From Auricularia sp. M13 (lineage: Eukaryota; Basidiomycota; Agaricomycetes; Auriculariales; Auriculariaceae): 64,000 bases of DNA. Under the pieces are notes generated by a model that did no database searches, was not told the origin of the DNA, and saw nothing but the letters and a program-made list of their open reading frames with translations. The translations under genes were made by a program, and so were the position numbers. Position 1 is the stretch's first letter; every line of letters begins with the position of its first letter. Positions 53,465 through 64,000 of the stretch are shown here, one piece after another. Location of the stretch: contig CM073198.1 in NCBI GenBank assembly GCA_037042915.1, forward strand, positions 2,108,001-2,172,000, written 5' to 3'.

Positions 53465-55097
53465 TTAAAACGAGAAAAAGCCACTGTCCGTCACCGGGGC
53501 CCGATGCAGCTTGAAGTAACCTGGCTGCAGCGTCTGGAAGACGCCAGCGGGGTCGTACGCGCGGGCGATGGCTTGCAGACGCGCCTTGTTGGTGGCACCG
53601 TAGCTGGCGATGACGTCCTGGAACTGGCTGCCATAGTTCATGTACACATAATCGTGCTGCACGCCCAGCGCCACGGCGCGTGCGCGGATGGCAGCCAGGA
53701 CGGCGGAGACGGCCGCGTAGACGCGCGCATCGTCCGCGACGCGCTCCCACGAGCAGGAGATGAGGATGAGGAAGTACGGCCCCGCGTCGGCGCGCAGCCC
53801 GAGCGGGTTGCCGCCGCGCGCCGCCGTCTTGGCCAGCTGGCCGGCGGTGAAACCCTGCCAGATCAGCGCGGGCGCGATGCCCGACACGTTCCGCAGCGCC
53901 GCGGTGCCCTCCCAGAAGAGCGCGAGGCTCGCGCTGAGGATGGCCGCGTCGGCGCGCACGGTGAGGCAGTAGTAGACCTCGCGCAGGCCGAAGGGGTTGG
54001 GCGTCTCTAGGGCCTCGACGAGCGCGACCAGCGTCGTGTTGCCGGTGGTGTCGGACAGGCTGGGCACACGCGCGAACTTGTCGAAGAGCACCGAGTCCTG
54101 GCCGTTGGGCTCGGCGTACCACAGGGTGGCCGAGGCGAAGCGCAGGCCGGCGTCCTCGCCCCAGGCCACCCACAGGCCGGCGTTGGGGTCCCGCGGGCCG
54201 TCGACGATGGCAGTGGTGAAGGCGTCGACGAGCTCGTCCGCGTAGTCGTCGGCGGCATATAGCCGCGTGCCGGCCCATAGCTCGTTGCCTGGCAGAGGAA
54301 TGGCGGAGAAGTTGAAACCGACGACGATGCCGAAGTTGTTGCCGCCCCCGCGCAGGGCCCAGTAAAGGTCGGGGTGGCGCGTAGGACTCCCGGTGACGAT
54401 GCTGCCATTGGCGATGACGACGTCGAAGCTGGCGACATTGTCGCACGCGAAGCCGTACCGGCTGGACAGATACGAGATGCCGCCACCGAGGGTGAAGCCG
54501 CCGACGCCAATGGACGCAACGCGGCCAGAGACGATTGTCACATCGTCGGCCGCCAGCGCCGCGTAGACGTCGACGGCGCGGTTGCCCGGCTGCACGTACA
54601 CCGTCTGCTTGTCGGCGGCGAGCGCGATATCCGTCAGACGCGCTAGCGACACAGTGATTCCGCCTGCGATGCTCGACGCGCCGGCAAAGGCTGCGTGGCC
54701 GCCGCTCTTGACGGCGAAGGGGCACTGCGTCAGGCGGGCTACCAGTAGCAACACCGACACGTCGCTGGCCGTCGGTGGCTGGAACACGCAGTGAGGCTTG
54801 GCTGCGTCCTGGATGGCGGACCAGTAGGACCCGGTGAAGTTGGCATAGCGCGGTGTGTTGCGCGCGAACACGACGGCGCCGCCATATCTTTCCAGGAGTA
54901 TGGAGCACTGGTCGGCCGTGAGAACAGGACGAAAGTGGAGGGAAACCACTCACGGCGGTGCTGCAGGCGCTGGTAGGAGATGAGGAGGCCGGGATGCTAA
55001 CGCCCAGGTCAGCAAGTGCCTTCGAGGCATCGAATGCCTCAGCCGCACGCGTCACGCCGAAGACCAGTAGCAACCCGGTCGCGGCACACACGAACAT
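53465..55097 (-). CDS. Secreted FAD-linked oxidoreductase (BBE-like, VAO family)
   Basis: A predicted extracellular flavoprotein oxidase with a FAD-binding type 4 (PCMH) fold; substrates in this family include sugars and alkaloid-like compounds. The N-terminus MFVCAATGLLLVFGVTRAAE is a signal peptide. One intron (GTGAGT to GACCAG, near 54960) joins it to LLERYGGAVVFARNTPRYAN. FAVKSGGHAAFAGASSIAGG holds the histidine that usually binds FAD covalently. VSGRVASIGVGGFTLGGG lacks the cysteine that makes the second FAD bond in bicovalent members. RYGFACDNVASFDVV and YWALRGGGNNFGIVVGF follow. The BBE C-terminal motif YMNYGSQFQDVIASYG comes next, then YDPAGVFQTLQPGYFKL. The length (about 500 aa) is normal. 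Confidence 0.9.
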
Positions 55098-55263
55098 GGC
55101 GTCGACGTGAGGAGAGAGAGACGGGGCAGGGCGATTGCAAGGCGTCTAGATGCTGTTGTCGTACCATTACTCTAATAGTCCCTACTTACACAGATAACAA
55201 CAGACAGCCCTGAGCCCAGGGCATCGCAAGTATATGCAATACAAAGCAGCATGTTCTGGTAAT

Positions 55264-56848
55264 TCAGGACGAGCTGCGTTCCTCGTCAGCCGCAGTGGCC
55301 GCTTCGGGCGGGGTGGCATTCTTCGAGTCGTCCCACCCGACGACGACGAAGCCGACCAACACCAGCACGCCACCGAAGAGTGCCTGCACCGCCGCTGGGC
55401 GCCCGAGGAAAGCGTCGCCTGTTAGGGCGGCGGGGATGGTCATGCTGAGCCCGATCGTGACGACGAGGGGAGTCGTCTTGAGCATCGCGAGGAGAAAGAG
55501 GTAGTCTGACGCGAAGGTGATCGAGCACTACACAATGCAGTGTCAACTCGGACAGAAAGGAATGAAGAAGAAAAAGAACGCACGTTGATCAAGACGGAGA
55601 CGACCTCTCGTGTGCCGTGCGGCGCCGCAAGCGTCTCGACGCCCAGGAGCTGGAGCAGCAAGCCGAACGGCCAGTAGAGTGCGAAGGTGAAGAGCCCGAT
55701 GAAGCCGAAGAAAAGCTGCATGTCGACTCGTTCCTCGGACCCAATGCGCACCTTGAGGAACACGACATAGATCGCGTAAAAGAGCGCGGAGAACAGTGCG
55801 AGCGCGTCGCCGAAGAGCGCGCCCAGCTGCGCACTAAGACTCGACATAAAATCTGATGGTGGAGATGGCGAGGAGGGCGGGAGTGGCTGCTTCTTGGAAT
55901 CGGAGAGCGAGACGAGCACGACGCCGACGAAACTGCGCCCATGATTTATCAGATATCGGACGGCGACGGGAGGGCTTTGGATGCAGTTTACCATGACATG
56001 ACGGCTGCACACTTGACAATCGTGAACTTCTCGACGCGGAACAGTGCGCCGATGGCAAGCGTGAAGAATCCTGGTAGCGCCTGCGTTCAGACTCTGACAT
56101 ATGCGCGACGTGGCGGAGGACATACCGCTCGTAGTGGTGAGAATGGTCGTGCTTGCGACGCTCGTGTAGCCCAGAGACGCGTTGACGGACCAGTTGGCAA
56201 TGAACCATAGTACGGAGAACGTCAGCGCCAGGCTTGCGGTCTCGCGCGTTGTCAGTGGCGCGTCCTTATCCGCCGATAACGGCGACGAATGCGAGTGTGT
56301 CAGCGGTCGTAACTGCGAGTGCTGTCTTAGCAGTGTATGCGCAGGGTTGGTAGTTGCGTGCACTCACAGGAGACGCGTTGTCTTGTGCATCGGAGACGGC
56401 AAGGCGAGTGTACAGCGAGCGGTCGACAGATCTTGTGCGACTCAGCCGTCGCTTCGAGGTGCAGGGACGCGCTTACCGTCGTTTGGTCTGCCGTATCCAC
56501 TTGAGCACGTTGGACCGCTCCCGAACAAGATATGGGATGAGGTACAGCGCGAACGTGCTCGTACTCAGATACGTGAGCCTAGGGTCCCTTCAGCACGAGA
56601 CGCGTATGATTGTGCGCAATGTCGCATACAAGAATGGCTTGTCATATCCTCCCTCAAGTAAATCCTAGAGAACAGATAGTCAGCGGCTTCAGATAGAAAG
56701 ACCGAGGCTGGCGTGCCTGGATGAGATAATTTGAGGACGTCCAAAGCAGCACAACGATGACCAGCAGCCCAATGCCGACGAGGTAATTCTTCTGCGCCGC
56801 GCTCGCCAGAGCAGGCTCCTTACTCCGACTGCGCGCCCGCCTGTCCAT
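55264..56848 (-). CDS. SLC35F5-like membrane transporter (DMT superfamily)
   Basis: A polytopic membrane protein of the drug/metabolite-transporter superfamily, resembling SLC35F3/F4/F5. The start MDRRARSRSKEPALASAAQK at 56848 precedes TM1 (YLVGIGLLVIVVLLWTSSNY). YDKPFLYATLRT and YLSTSTFALYLIPYL follow. A cytoplasmic Ser/His-rich loop comes next, then LALTFSVLWFIANWSVNASL and GYTSVASTTILTTTSGM, a characteristic SLC35F5 block. FTLAIGALFRVEKFT, GDALALFSALFYAIYVVFLK, QLFFGFIGLFTFALYWPFG and PLVVTIGLSMTIPAALTGDA follow, then VLVLVGFVVVGWDDS. It ends in an acidic tail, EERSSS. About ten TM segments are expected. The substrate is unknown and there are roughly six introns. Confidence 0.87.
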
Positions 56849-57332
56849 CGACCTGGGTTATGGGGGTGCTGACGAGCCTGGCGGCAGCACAACACGGTGC
56901 ATGGCACGAAATGGGATTCCGATCACGCAACCCTCCCATTCAACCAGCGCTTCCGCCTTCAACCTGACTCGGTGTTCCGTCAGCTGTAATCTGCACAAAA
57001 TTCCATCGCTGGATGTAGCGCAGCTGGTTCACATATCCAAACCATTATACATAATAATCGCGCATTCCAGGAGTCGAAAGATACTGTAGATTTCACAGAG
57101 GAACGAGCAGGAAGAACAGCGGAAGGCAATAAGATAGCTACTGACAGCGATTGAATGTTGTACACGAGGTGTTGCAGTAAACGAGACCAGTCGGGAAATG
57201 CAGGATGCGGAGAGAAGTTATGTGATATGAGTGCAGGGCCAGTATGGTATGTAGTCCTTGCAGAATGAATAATGTCGAGCAGGAAAAATGGCGGCAAGAG
57301 AATGCCGGGTATCGTATCGGTCATGAAGCCAT
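56849..57332. other. Intergenic: transporter promoter and FAB1 3' UTR
   Basis: 484 bases without a gene, containing the transporter's promoter side and the 3' flank of FAB1. Nothing further was recognised. Confidence 0.4.
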
Positions 57333-60300
57333 TCAGATGGTCGTAGCGGGTTCATCGTCGTCTTCCATGTCTTTCTGCTTCATCCACCGGTCGGGCACCT
57401 GCACAAGAACATGAGTCTCTTCCAAGCGTGAAGAAGAGGCACGCCCTGACTACTCACCAAAGCAAAGTAACGCTCCATAGCAGCGCGGAAGCGAGCTTTG
57501 TACGACTTGGGGGTGACAATCGTCGGCTCGTTCTTATTTCCCAGACCTGCCAGGATAGGCGTATCCTTGATCAGGTTCTCCAAGCGCTTGTCCCATGTAT
57601 AAGTGCGAACGAAGTCCACGATGCCGACGACCAGCTCCTGCTTCGCGCTGTCCACGCCGACGACAAGCGAATAGTCCATAACGTTAAGGTCTGCCAGGAA
57701 CTTCGTGTCGTTCCAGATAGCGCTGCGCAGGATGCGCTTGGAGTGCTCGCGCACGAACAGAGGGTTCAGGTGCGCAGTCTGCACGAGGTTCTCGTCTAGC
57801 AAGACCTCGTTCTCGCGACCAGTACTCTGCACCAGACGGTTGCGACTAGAGCCCTTCAGATCATATATCTGATACGACAGCGTCAGTCCCTGCTGTTAGC
57901 CTGCCTTTCACAAGACGCACCTTCGTAAATTTGCGGTCATAAAAGAGGTTCTCCATCACGAGCATGTTCATGCGCTTAGTTTTCCACGTTGGTCGGCTCC
58001 CCTTGGTTCCAGGGATCAGCATACGCCAGGCAATCCTATAGAATCCAAAGATTTTGGCCAGCAGCGTGGGGCGCTGCAAAAGTGTCGAGTTAGGCAAAAC
58101 ATGGGCAGACATTCGCGGGGAACGTACTCCTGCTGCAATTGCCGACGACATATAGTCAAAGTAGGCTGGCGCAAAGGTAGCCATGGCCTCCATCTCAGAC
58201 TTGGAAAGCTCCTTAGCAATAAAGCGATCGTCTGGCAGGACTGTCAGTATAACCACCCATCATCAAGAATGGCAGACGATGGCATACCGCGCGTTTTCAA
58301 GAAGGCTGAGCCCGACTTGCCGCCCGTAGCATCCCACTTCACACATCTTGCGAGAGACTCTATCATCGTCTTCTCACAGCCGCAGGTTCGCCGGAGAGCA
58401 TCGAATTGCTCCGCGAAGAAAGCAGTACACGAGATCGTGGTGTCTCCGCTTTCGAATGCTAATAGACGGTTAATCACGCTCTTAGTGGCGAGGGAAAAAA
58501 TTTTGCGTACAATAGGACGGCGTCACTTTCGTACGATACTTGATGTCATCAACGGGGTTGGCTTCGTCCAAGTTGATGATGCCCCAGGTAGAGTCGCCGG
58601 TTGTTGAGGCTTCATCCGGCATGAACGACTCGTTGCCTTCACTTGCTTGGGCAGTTCGTTGTTCAGTCAGTGATTTAGCCAATGCGTTGCGATAATCCTG
58701 CGAGCTAAACGAGTTATCAGCATGCAGTTACAGGGCAATTGCAAACGACATACTCCAGGGTGAATGCAATGATGGATGTTGGTTCGTCTGTCCGCACGAC
58801 GATGTCTGAACCGCGGAAAATATGAACAGGGTCCACACTGTGGCTGGAGGTTAGAGTCGACTATTCTCGCGCAATTTGGTATGCGCACATCTGTTCATCG
58901 AAATCGCCATCCAAACGTATCCTGCGACCAGACGCCGGCGTGCCGATGAGTGGCTGCGGCCAGAATCCAGACAACGCACGCATAAACGAGTGTCGTTCGT
59001 GACCAGGGGCAGAATCGACGTCAGAAGGAGGTGGGCTAGTGCTACGCCCGTCCGAGAAATATGGGGGGAGTGGGGAGGCTGGGTAAGGCGGGAGTTGCAA
59101 CGCTAACTGAGGCGGCTCCTTCTTGGACGGTGTCGACGTCTCCGGTTCAGTATCGACATTGGCCGAATCTGGAGAAACCGGCTGAGACGGTGCTTCTGCA
59201 GGCTCAGCCGATGGAGAAGGCTCGTTGATGATAATGGACGTCGCAACTGCATCGGCGACTGCGCCAGGTGCTGCAGGTGACTTGCGCGGCTCGTCGCCTT
59301 GACCTTCCACATGACCTTCGTCCTCATCGTCTGCTCCGCTCCACGAGGCGTCAGACTCGTCCGACATGTCACGAATGGCATCCTCGATATTATCGAAAAC
59401 CTCGACCTTGGCGCGGGCGGTGGCGACAGGACGCGCCTTCTTGCCTCGAAGTACCGTATAGCGGCGATTGAGGCGCTCCGAGTCCTTATACATTCGCTCA
59501 AATTGTCTGGTCAGGTTCGAGACCTTGCCTCCAGGAGTGCTCGGTGGCTTGCGGATGGTGGAGCGTCCAGCGACCGATGGCGGCCGATTCGGCGCCTTCT
59601 GCTTGTTCTTGATGGTCTTGGTCTGCGCATTTGCTGAAGACATACGAAGTGTGCTCGGAGGCTCAACGGGATGACGAGGAATTGGCGCAGGGATGCCCGT
59701 TCGGCCCAAAGCAACCCGCTTGTCAGGCGATGTTCTTCTGGAAGGTGCGCGCGATTCTGACGAGGACATTGCGTTGAGGTTGGGCATCCGGCGTGGACCA
59801 GGAACGACGACTGCCGTCGCAGGCGGCACCTTGCGTTCGCTTGCGAGGTATTTTGTCCCAATATTGGCAGCATAGCCGTTCTCGAAGTCGGCAGAGGAAC
59901 CACGCTTCTGCGTATTCTTGCCCTTTGTCTTCCTGTGGGTAAGGCGCGGCCGTAGTTCCGCATCGCGGTCGCTATCGTAGGTCGAACTCGCAGCATTGCC
60001 TAACATGACAGATTGACGTGCCTGCACATAGTTTTCTCCCGGAAGAATGTCTTGATAACGCTTCACGAGCTCTGCGACGCTTGGATATGCAGCCTGGCGC
60101 TTAGGTAGGCGCGACAAACGCATCGGCGGCGGAGCCTCGGTAATGCCGGTCCCTCCATGTCTCTGGTGTCTAGAGATGGTTTTCGACGGCTGTAGCTGTT
60201 CAGCAGACGATGTAGGGGCGAGACGAACTGTGCCGTCCAAGGGCTTATCCTCTGCATTTACTTCCTTCTGTCGATGATTATCAGCGATATGAAACCTATA

Positions 60301-63300
60301 CCAGCACAACGCAGACTAACCTCGGATTCTTGCACGCCCTGCTTTCTGCGTTTGGCGCCCTTCGCCCCGACAGTCGAATCGCTCTCAGCCTCGTCAGAAG
60401 ACGTGGGTTCACTGTTCCCTGCGGCGGCCTCAACATCGGATCGAATGATCGTGGACCCCGTCTCGACATCCGATTGCGGCTCGAGTTTCTTCTCGTGCAC
60501 CGACTCAGTCTCAGAGGCGGATGACTGGGTCATCACGGAGTCGCCTGTGGCCCTGCGCATGTAAAGGTGCTCGTCCGCCGTCTCCGACACGCTTGACGAC
60601 ATCAGATGGTGCCGGTCAAAGACGGACGGCTCGCTCCTCCGTGGCCACATATGGTGCTTGACAGTATTGAACGTGCTCATCCGCTTCTCCTTGTCCGAGA
60701 ACATGCGCGGCTTCGGCAGCCGTCCAAGCTCCTTCTGCCACTCGACAATGCGATCCTGCAGTAACGCGCGAACCTGACCAAAACCAAGTGTATCCGTGGC
60801 CGGTGTCTCCTTGTAGACCCTGTGAGCCTGGCGCGCGAGTTCTGCACGCTCCATCTCTGCGCGGGTGACGAGGTTTGCGATGATGCCGCCCAGCGCCATG
60901 TCGACTTCCTTCTGGCCAGTCATGGACTCGAGGGCGATGGTGCGAAGGTCCTCCAGGAGGGAATTGTACCACGAGACGATGCGGTGAATCATGTGGCCGT
61001 AGTCGGCGTTCTTCAACTCCAGCAACGTCTCGGGCTTGACGCGCATCTGCATCGGCGGGAAGACGACTTCGTTCACGACAATGGGATCCGAGATGAACCG
61101 CACCGTCACGCCGTACCACGCAAAGTAGCGGACATGATACTGGTAAATGTTGTGAGTGCAGCCAGCACCCTCCATGAAGACCGCGTCGGCAGGATAGCAG
61201 TACAGCTCCAAGAACTTGGCGAAGGAGTAGCATTTGGTATGATCGTTGACCTCCACAAACGGCGTCGCTTTGTCGCATGCACGGCAGTACGTCCACGTCG
61301 TCAGACTATGGTGTGCAGGCGCGGACGCCGACTGGGTGTGGATGGTCGGGCTGAACACCTCGGTGGCGATCATGACGCGCGTCTCGTTATGATAGTAGAG
61401 CTTGCAGTGTTGGTAGAGCGGAACGGAGCAGTCCTTGCCCTCGCAGATGGCCTGGGACGACATTGCAGACATGAACGTCAAGATCTGGTTCTCGAGGAAC
61501 TGCCCGAGCATCATGTCGTTCTCGCCATAGTAGTCGATGTAGACGAGCTTGGGCGGGAAACACGGCCGCTGCTTGTCGACGTGTGTTCCAATCGGGAGCA
61601 CGCACTCGCGCACGGCGATGTTCTGGTACTTCTCCAGCAGGAAGTCGTCCTTGTTCTTGCGCAGGTACCACTCCCAGATCCGCCGTGCCTGGTCATGCTC
61701 GACCTCCACTGCACTGAGTGCGCTTTCAATCGCAATCTCCGACGCCTGACGCATTGGCAACAGCTCAAGCGCAGCCTCGTTCGTGGGTCCAAGCGATCCG
61801 GGTTGTGAAGGCTGCTGCAGCGACTGAAAACTGGACTGCGAGTCGCTGGTGGACAGCTTCCTCTCGAAGTACGACGGCGCTTCTTCAGGGCTGATCGGGG
61901 GACGCGGTGTAGGAGAGGCAGGCACGTCCGAGTCGGGCGCCGACATGCCACTCGATGTCGTGGACGCCGTGCCCGTCGACGCCATGCTGTTGTACGACGC
62001 AGGCGTGAGGGTCGCCTCCTGCGCATGCCCATACACCACCGTGCTCTGGCTGCTGTCGGCGTGGTGGCTGCTGCGTTCCTCCCTGCGGATCACCTCGTCC
62101 TCCCACGCCTGGCGCGCGCGATGCAGCTTCTCGTCCAGCTCCTTCATGCGGCAGATCGGGAACGGCGGCGCGAAGCGCAGCGTGGACGAGACAGAGATGA
62201 ACGTCCGCGTGTAGTCCTCGTAGGAGCGCAGGATCTCGCGGCTGAGACGTAGCCGCGCGGCATCCTCGTCGTTGAGATGCTCGCTCTTCACCAGGCTGTG
62301 ACCTACGCCTGACGGAGTATCCTGGCTCTCGTCAAGGATACTTTCCATGACGGTGCCCATCCACGCGGACCTCAGAGCAGTCGGCGATGCTACCGTCGGC
62401 GTCCGTCCACCGGACGCTACAAGCGAAAGCGAAGGCGACGAGATGGCGCGCAATCGAGGTGGCGCAATGGGCACTGGCGCGGCAACAGGTGTCACAGCAT
62501 CCCCGTACGCGATAGTGGGCGAGCTCAGTGCCAGGTCCTTCCAGAGATAACTCTCGACCTTGAGATTGCGGACGAGGTAGACGAGGAAGCGCGTGACGGT
62601 CTTGACGCGGCGCAGAGTGTCGATATCCGCACCACGAAGGATGATTGTGCAGCCAACATCGCGCCCGCAGCCGTCAAAGCGCATGAGGGTCTTCCGGCGT
62701 CCAGGTATGAGCGGGTGGTCGTAGGTCTGCACCAGGAAGCGCTGACATGTGCCCTTCTCCGGGACGACGGCAAGTTTGTCGTAGCTCGTAATGAGCGTCG
62801 AGCCCGTCATGCGCGAGATGAACTGCATAGCGGACATTGCGACGTTCCGCGCAACGCTGATGCCCTTGCTGCGCAGCGAGTCGACGATGTATCCCTCGAC
62901 CTGCGTGGAGACGAGGACAAGGGAGGGGTTAAGCTTGGCGATGCGAGCAGCAGTCTTCTCGAGCCGTTGTCGTGTTGCGTCGATCGCATGGTCAAGGTAG
63001 ACGACTTCTTCCTCTCGCCGGTCGGATATGGCAAAGAGCACGATGTGCGGGTGCTCAATATCGCGCGCCATATGCTTGTGCGCAAGATTCTTCGTAATGA
63101 CCGCGCCCGCGACGTACTCCGAGTCGCGTGGTGAGCCGCCAGGCAGCTTCTTGATCTTTACGAAGCGGCGGATGTCCATGTCCGCACCGTCCTTGCGGGT
63201 GAATGACACACCACGGGCAACGTCCAACGCAAGTTTGGTCAACGTCTTCTCCCATTCACGTAGATCGGGGATATTGTTGTTGATTAGCATCTGCCGCAAA

Positions 63301-64000
63301 AGCAGTCGGAAATGGAACATGGCGAGGTCGTTGAGCTCTTGCGCATATCTGGACGCAGGTGGGTGTCAGCACTGAAAACAGGCTCGAGGACGTTGGATAC
63401 TCACGCTGTGCTCTCGCGTCGAGTTCGCCAGCCAGGCTCTCCCATCGGCCCTACACGACTCTGTGCGCGACTACGCAGCATCTCCGTTCGGAGGTCGACG
63501 TCTGCGGCCGAGTTGACCCTTGACGTGCGTACGCTTGGCCGTGGGCTGTCCGCGTCGACGGACCCGGAGCCAGGAAACTGGATCGAGGACTGCTGGACGT
63601 CTGGCGGCTGGTTGTCCAGCAGCTCGCCGTTCAAACTGACCGAAATCTCAGGGGGGCTGTCTTCGGCAGGGGATACGTCGACGTTCTTGGACGCGTTGGT
63701 CATGACCTCGACCTTATCCTCGTCACTAATATTGCGGCGGAACGGCGCTGTGCTGTCATTGTCCTCCCACTCGTGTCCGTCTTCTGACGACCCCAGACTG
63801 CGTCGTGCATCACCGCCGACCTGCAGCGTATTGAAAGGATCCTCCATGTTGCCGAAAAGCGCGCTGGCCGTATAGGGGCTCTGCAGATCCGGTGTGTTCT
63901 GTATTGCCGGTGCGAGCTGGTGAGCCGTGAAGGGTGACGGGGCCGAGAAGGAAAACGACGAGACGATGCTTCTGCGGTCGTCGTCGTCGTCCGCATCATC
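57333..64000 (-). CDS. FAB1: FAB1 phosphatidylinositol-3-phosphate 5-kinase (5' end missing)
   Basis: Makes PI(3,5)P2 on vacuole and endosome membranes (PIKfyve family). The frame is open at the window edge (ending [16 protein letters not shown] ... GNMEDPFN), so the N-terminus, where a FYVE domain would lie, is outside. Next comes the chaperonin-like domain at about 63300-62500, with [21 protein letters not shown] Ser-rich region follows, then the cysteine-rich region at about 61560-60980 ([49 protein letters not shown]). A long disordered linker (60300-59000) precedes the lipid-kinase domain in small exons: [20 protein letters not shown] (glycine loop), [50 protein letters not shown], and [16 protein letters not shown]. 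It stops after DEPATTI at 57335-57333. Confidence 0.96.

Overview
The window reads as nuclear DNA of a filamentous basidiomycete, most likely an Agaricomycete mushroom. Genes are dense and GC-rich and are cut by many short (about 41-60 nt) GT-AG introns. The gene set is fungal: chitin synthase, NTE1 phospholipase, Fab1 kinase and a tyrosine-kinase-like kinase family. Fungal DNA transposons and an LTR element are also present. There are no rRNA genes, CRISPR arrays or prokaryote-style operons, and I found no convincing tRNA gene. Exon limits below are my own reading of splice signals and frame. They are firm where positions are given and approximate elsewhere. Layout: 0.5-1.8 kb casein kinase 1 (+). 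3.6-4.4 kb bHLH factor with an AT-hook-like loop (+). 4.6-10.1 kb NTE1 lysophospholipase (-). 10.4-13.7 kb chitin synthase (-). 14.0-15.7 kb mitochondrial ribosomal/Bot1-type protein (-). 16.0-17.8 kb class III aminotransferase (-). 18.3-19.5 kb pirin (-). 19.9-20.6 kb MED11-like (+). 20.8-21.3 kb tubulin cofactor A (-). 21.3-24.8 kb no gene seen. 24.8-26.0 kb second bHLH factor (-). 27.0-28.6 kb protein with three homeodomains (+). 28.6-31.8 kb no gene seen. 31.8-33.4 kb NOPCHAP1-like (+). 33.6-35.4 kb pantothenate kinase (-). 35.9-37.8 kb 6-phosphogluconate dehydrogenase (-). 38.1-41.4 kb gamma-COP (-). 42.0-50.6 kb a kinase plus a transposon-shattered WD40 region. 50.9-52.3 kb ESS2 (-). 52.4-53.3 kb NIP30/PSME3IP1-like (+). 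53.5-55.1 kb secreted FAD oxidase (-). 55.3-56.8 kb SLC35F5-like transporter (-). 57.3 kb to the window edge FAB1 (-, 5' end missing). The standout is 41.96-50.57 kb. An intact-looking TKL-type kinase is followed, across a TIR transposon sitting in what looks like an intron, by three fragments of a seven-bladed WD40 propeller. The WD40 part is broken by a roughly 0.6 kb TIR element and by a 4.2 kb LTR retroelement with a perfect 5-bp target duplication. Removing each insertion restores the WD40 frame exactly. The block is bracketed by two nearly identical 335-bp hAT-like MITEs in inverted orientation, and their 8-bp target duplications are swapped between the two copies. That is the signature of an inversion by recombination between the MITEs. 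Undoing it puts the WD40 exons on the kinase's strand, in phase with it, and ends the protein a few bases past the second MITE. The LTR element has no reverse transcriptase or integrase but encodes a cysteine-rich zinc-binding-type protein on one strand and a chromodomain protein on the other. The remaining genes are mostly single-copy housekeeping functions (lipid signalling, secretion, splicing, transcription, translation) with no evident clustering by pathway.
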